Positions 5,365-8,630 of a stretch of 8,630 nt of DNA are shown here, piece by piece. A program made the position numbers and the translations under genes. Within the stretch, counting starts at the first letter, position 1. Each line of letters begins with the position of its first letter. The notes under the pieces are model-generated. The model ran no database searches, had not been told where the DNA came from, and saw only the letters and a program-made list of their open reading frames with translations. The stretch is from Chloroflexota bacterium (GTDB lineage Bacteria > Chloroflexota > Anaerolineae > Promineifilales > Promineifilaceae): positions 1 to 8,630 of the forward strand of contig JAHEEY010000190.1 of assembly GCA_024640485.1 (NCBI GenBank), read 5' to 3'.

Positions 5365-8028
5365 ATGAGCAATCAATCAGATCAACAAGCCTCCCCCATA
5401 AACGGCTTCCAAGTTGATGGTCAATCCGATCACGGTCGGTTGACCATCTTTTTGGGTTACGCCGCCGGCGTTGGCAAGACCAGAGCCATGCTCGAGGCCG
5501 CCCACCAGCGGCTGGCTGACGACCTGGATCTTGTGATCGGCCACGTCGAGAGTCACAAACTCTCCGAAGACCGGGAGCGGCTGGCCGAGTTTGAGCAAAT
5601 CCCCTACCGGATTAGCCCTGCCGGGGCGGAAATGGACATTGATGCCATTCTGGCCCGATGGCCCCAGATCGTCCTGGTCGATAAACTGGCCCACACCAAT
5701 CTCCCCGGCTCCCGCCACCTCCGCCGCTATCAAGACGTGCTGGAGCTGCTCAATGCCGGCATCGATGTCTACACCACTGTCGATATCCAACAGATCGAAA
5801 GCCTCAACGATATCGTCGTTCAGATTACCGGACTGACTGTCACCGAAACCGTTCCCGATCACATACTGGATAACGCCCACGATATCGTCATCGTGGATCT
5901 GCCCGTAGACGAGCTGCTGCTTCGCCTGGAAGCCGGCAAAATCCAGGTTCCAGGCACTTCCGAACAGACGCTGCGCCAATTCTTTCGCCCCGGCAACCTG
6001 ACCGCCCTGCGGGAAATGACCCTACGCCGGGCCGCCGACCGGGTCGACCAACAGATGCGCGCCTACATGCACGCCCATGACATCTCTGGCCCCTGGCCCG
6101 CCAATGAATACCTGATGGTCTGCGTCAGCGTCAGCCCTTTAGGGCAGCGGCTGGTGCGCACCACTCGCCGGCTGGCCCGAGCGCTGGGGGCTGAATGGGT
6201 GGCTGCCTATGTGGAAACGCCGGCCCACGATAAGCTGCCGGAAGCGGCTCAAAATCAGGTGACTCGTACCCTAAAACTGGCCCAGGAATTAGGCGGTAAG
6301 ACCATCCGCTTGAGCGGGCGCGACATCGCCGAGACGCTGATCACCTACGCCAACAATCAAAACGTCACCAAGATTGTGGTAGGCAAGCCGCTCTGGCCCT
6401 GGTGGCGGACACTCCTGCGCCGGTCCATCGTCGGCCAGATGGTCTACCTCACCCAGGATTTGGACCTCTACATCATCAGCAGCAAACTAAAGTCCGCCAG
6501 CAAACGCCCGAAGAGATGGCGCCCCCCGTCACTCTCAGTCAACTTCCGTTCCTATCTACTCAGCGCCGCCCTGGTACTGCTGGCCACCTTCATCGGCCTC
6601 CCGCTGCGCCCCTTTGTCAACCCTACCAATCTGGTGATGCCCTACTTGATCGCGGTGATGCTGGCTGCCGTCTGGTTTGGCCGCTATCCCGCCATTACCG
6701 CTTCGCTGCTGGGCGTCATCGCCTTTGACGTGGTCTTCGTTCCCCCGTATTACACCCTGGCTGTCGATGATGGCCAGTATCTGCTTACCTTTGCCGGCCT
6801 CCTGGCCGTCGGACTGGTGATCAGCACTCTGGCCGCCCAGGCCCGCGAACATGAGCTGATCGTGCGCCACCGCGAAGCCCACACCACGGCACTGTATGAA
6901 CTCAGCCAAAAACTGAGCAAAGTATCTGAAAAAGCGGATATCGCCCGCATCGCTATCAGCCACATCTACACCACCATCGGCAGCTCGGTGGCATTGTATC
7001 TCCCCCAGGACGGCCGCCTTGTCCTGCAGGCCAGCTCTCCCGATTTTCCACTGGATTCCGGCGCCATGGAAGCCGCCGAATGGGTCTTTCGCCAGGGCCG
7101 GCCCGCCGGCCGATACACCACCACCCTTATCAGCCTTGCTGGCCACTACCTGCCGCTGCTGGCATCCGGCCGGGTCATCGGCGTCATGGCAATCACCTTT
7201 CCCCCTGAGCAGACATCCCTGGCCGACGACCATCGCCGGCTGCTCCGCTCATTAGCCACCCAGATCGCCCTGGCCATGGAAAAGGATCAGCTGGCGAAAC
7301 GGGCCCAACAAGCCCGGCTGCTGGAAGAAACCGAAAAGCTGCAGTCCGCCCTGCTCAACTCCGTCTCCCACGATCTGCGCACCCCACTGGCCTCCATTAC
7401 CGGGGTGCTGAGCAGCCTGCGCGAAGACAGCGACCTGCTCTCCGAGTCTGCCCGGCAGGAGCTCATCTATACCGCCTGGGAAGAATCATGGCGGCTGAAT
7501 CGCTTGGTAGCCAATTTGCTGGATATGACCCGGCTGGAGTCCGGCGCCATGAAAGTGAAGCAGCAGCTCAACGATGTCATCGATCTGGTGGGCGCGACCC
7601 TGGCCAACATGCCCATGCAGCTCAAAGGGAGGGAAGTAGCGGTGAGCATCCCTGAGGAACTCCCTCCCATCACCATCGATTTTGTGCTGATGATGCAGGT
7701 GCTGGTTAATCTGCTGGAGAACGCCGTCAAATACACCCCACCTGAGTCAGCCATCGAGATCGATGCCTATCAGGCGGGAAACGAGATCGTCATCCGGGTG
7801 ATGGATCGCGGCCCAGGGCTGCCGGAAGAGAAGTTGGAAGCCGCCTTTGACAAATTCTTCCGCGGTGATGCCCGCGGCATCAGCGGCACCGGTTTAGGGC
7901 TCTCCATCGCCAAAGGGATTGTCGAGGCCCACAGCGGGCGCATCTGGGTAGAGAACCGGGCCGGCGGCGGCGCCGTTTTCTCGCTGGCCCTACCTCTGGC
8001 TGGCAATCCCCCGGCATCTGCCGGCTGA
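5365..8028 (+). CDS. kdpD: KdpD, potassium-responsive sensor histidine kinase
   Basis: At 887 residues it is close to E. coli KdpD (894). Domains in order: N-terminal KdpD P-loop domain (about 20-230) with Walker A G31-YAAGVGK-T39; a universal-stress-protein-like domain (about 250-375); four membrane helices (about 396-490, with the FVPPYYTLAVDDGQYLLTF signature); a GAF domain (about 506-645); and a kinase core with His669 in SVSHDLRTPL, Asn786 in LLENAVKYTP, DRGPGLP from 814 and GTGLGL from 841. It should autophosphorylate His669 and pass phosphate to KdpE under K+ limitation or osmotic stress. Two oddities: Walker B reads LVDKLAHTN (Lys107) instead of DELAHTN, and DIQQIESLND (140-149) replaces the usual NVQHLESLND. 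The stress-protein domain carries S255-V-S257-X20-W278-VAAY, matching a known c-di-AMP-binding motif. ATG 5317 is an in-frame alternative adding 16 residues of no family character; neither start has a clear Shine-Dalgarno. kdpE follows on the opposite strand. Confidence 0.93.
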   Translation: MSNQSDQQASPINGFQVDGQSDHGRLTIFLGYAAGVGKTRAMLEAAHQRLADDLDLVIGHVESHKLSEDRERLAEFEQIPYRISPAGAEMDIDAILARWPQIVLVDKLAHTNLPGSRHLRRYQDVLELLNAGIDVYTTVDIQQIESLNDIVVQITGLTVTETVPDHILDNAHDIVIVDLPVDELLLRLEAGKIQVPGTSEQTLRQFFRPGNLTALREMTLRRAADRVDQQMRAYMHAHDISGPWPANEYLMVCVSVSPLGQRLVRTTRRLARALGAEWVAAYVETPAHDKLPEAAQNQVTRTLKLAQELGGKTIRLSGRDIAETLITYANNQNVTKIVVGKPLWPWWRTLLRRSIVGQMVYLTQDLDLYIISSKLKSASKRPKRWRPPSLSVNFRSYLLSAALVLLATFIGLPLRPFVNPTNLVMPYLIAVMLAAVWFGRYPAITASLLGVIAFDVVFVPPYYTLAVDDGQYLLTFAGLLAVGLVISTLAAQAREHELIVRHREAHTTALYELSQKLSKVSEKADIARIAISHIYTTIGSSVALYLPQDGRLVLQASSPDFPLDSGAMEAAEWVFRQGRPAGRYTTTLISLAGHYLPLLASGRVIGVMAITFPPEQTSLADDHRRLLRSLATQIALAMEKDQLAKRAQQARLLEETEKLQSALLNSVSHDLRTPLASITGVLSSLREDSDLLSESARQELIYTAWEESWRLNRLVANLLDMTRLESGAMKVKQQLNDVIDLVGATLANMPMQLKGREVAVSIPEELPPITIDFVLMMQVLVNLLENAVKYTPPESAIEIDAYQAGNEIVIRVMDRGPGLPEEKLEAAFDKFFRGDARGISGTGLGLSIAKGIVEAHSGRIWVENRAGGGAVFSLALPLAGNPPASAG

Positions 8029-8050
8029 ACGCTGCCCGCCGTTGGTCAGC
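8024..8050. repeat. Weak hairpin spanning the kdpD and kdpE stop region
   Basis: GCTGAAC (8024-8030) can pair with GTT(GG)TCAGC (8041-8050), leaving GG bulged and GCTGCCCGCC as loop. It covers the kdpD TGA and touches the kdpE stop. There is no T-run on either strand, so it is at best a weak shared barrier between convergent transcripts. Confidence 0.25.
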
Positions 8051-8630
8051 TACCCCGCGTCTACCTTCAATCGATACCCCACCCCTGGCTCTGTCAGGAT
8101 ATACTGCGGCATGGAGGGGTTCTCCTCGATTTTGCGCCGCAGATTGCTCATATGCACCCGCAGCAAATGGGTTTCCGTCTGGTAGCCTACCCCCCGAATC
8201 TCCCGCAGCAGCTGCTGGTGGGTCAGCACCCGCCCCGCGTATTTGATCAACACCCGCAGCAAATCAAACTCCGTAGGGGTCAGCTGCAGCTCCTGACCGC
8301 CGCGGGTGACTACCCGGGCAGTGATATCCACCCGCAGCTGGCCCGATTCGAATACCAGCACCGGCTCTTCCACCCGCATGTGGCGGGTCGCTACCCGCAG
8401 CCGGGCCATCAGCTCGCCGACACTGAATGGTTTGGTCAAATAATCGTCCGCCCCGGTATCCAATGCCTCAATCTTGTCGCTGTCCCGATCCTGTGCCGAG
8501 AGAATCACGATCGGGGTGCTGCTCCATTCACGGATGCGTCGGGTCGTTTCGATCCCGTCAATTCCCGGCAGCCCCAGATCCAGGATAATCAAGTCAGGCA
8601 TGCAGTTCACCGTCTGCATGATGGCGTCTT
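8050..8630 (-). CDS. kdpE: KdpE, OmpR-family response regulator (5' end outside window)
   Basis: The frame remains open to the right edge (…DAI before the internal Met at 8619-8617), so roughly the first 38 residues, including the acidic pair of the receiver, are missing; Met 8619 is not the start. The receiver part shows LIILDLGLPGIDG with the phosphoacceptor Asp at 8580-8578, then VILSAQDRDSDKIEALDTGADDY and the switch Lys in LTKPF. The DNA-binding part is a winged helix of the OmpR/PhoB type: LTPTEFDLLRVLIKYAGRVLTHQQLL, LRVHMSNLRRKIE and TEPGVGYRL. The SDKIEALD…GELMARLRVA segments and the C-terminus match E. coli KdpE closely enough to name it. It would bind direct repeats upstream of target genes when phosphorylated by KdpD. 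It is convergent with kdpD, stop codons 21 bases apart. Stop is TAG at 8052-8050. Confidence 0.93.
   Translation of the reverse strand, partial: DAIMQTVNCMPDLIILDLGLPGIDGIETTRRIREWSSTPIVILSAQDRDSDKIEALDTGADDYLTKPFSVGELMARLRVATRHMRVEEPVLVFESGQLRVDITARVVTRGGQELQLTPTEFDLLRVLIKYAGRVLTHQQLLREIRGVGYQTETHLLRVHMSNLRRKIEENPSMPQYILTEPGVGYRLKVDAG

Noticed and set aside
6556..7233. Minus-strand open frame (225 codons) antisense to kdpD
   Set aside because: The composition is Gly/Gln/Asp-rich without domain character, and the plus strand encodes conserved KdpD membrane and GAF segments here.

Overview
The window is GC-rich bacterial chromosome with no sign of mobile elements, CRISPR or RNA genes. The gene set (a multiheme cytochrome tail, an EamA exporter, a KimA-type potassium permease, a PRC-barrel lipoprotein, and KdpD and KdpE) and the KdpD sequence style (a Walker A of the form GYAAGVGKT) fit an environmental bacterium, perhaps a Chloroflexota member of the Anaerolineae type. 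That placement is an impression from protein style, not a demonstrated assignment.

Layout. Bases 1-936 (+) hold the C-terminal part of a secreted c-type cytochrome, closed by a strong intrinsic terminator. A 420-base gap follows with a perfect 11-bp inverted repeat, a candidate promoter and leader hairpins. Then comes a YedA-like EamA exporter (1357-2310, +). It faces a KimA/YdaO-type K+ permease (2392-4308, -) across a terminator placed to serve the permease. A 480-base divergent region (4309-4788) holds an unassigned plus-strand terminator hairpin, a set of phased TCAAGA direct repeats and a GATTAACC/GGTTAATC inverted repeat. It leads into a small PRC-barrel lipoprotein (4789-5232, +) and then kdpD (5365-8028, +) with its own good promoter. 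The response regulator kdpE (8050 to beyond the right edge, -) is convergent with kdpD, 21 bases tail to tail.

From 2392 to the right edge the window reads as a potassium-homeostasis locus: a high-affinity K+ importer, a surface lipoprotein of unknown role, and the K+-responsive sensor kinase and response regulator. No kdpFABC pump genes are visible. The most interesting points are: (1) KdpD carries an exact-spacing match to the cyclic-di-AMP-binding motif known from Staphylococcus aureus KdpD (SxS-X20-aromatic-x-A-x-Y), and it sits beside a homologue of KimA, itself a c-di-AMP-controlled transporter in Bacillus; (2) the N-terminal KdpD domain keeps Walker A but has lost the near-invariant DELAHTN glutamate (DKLAHTN) and neighbouring family residues; (3) kdpD and kdpE are on opposite strands rather than in one operon; (4) four TCAAGA repeats spaced 11-21-11 bases lie between kimA and the lipoprotein gene and look like an OmpR/PhoB-class operator. 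Together they suggest a c-di-AMP-linked regulon in which KdpDE may act on KimA and/or the lipoprotein. This is inference and needs the experiments listed.
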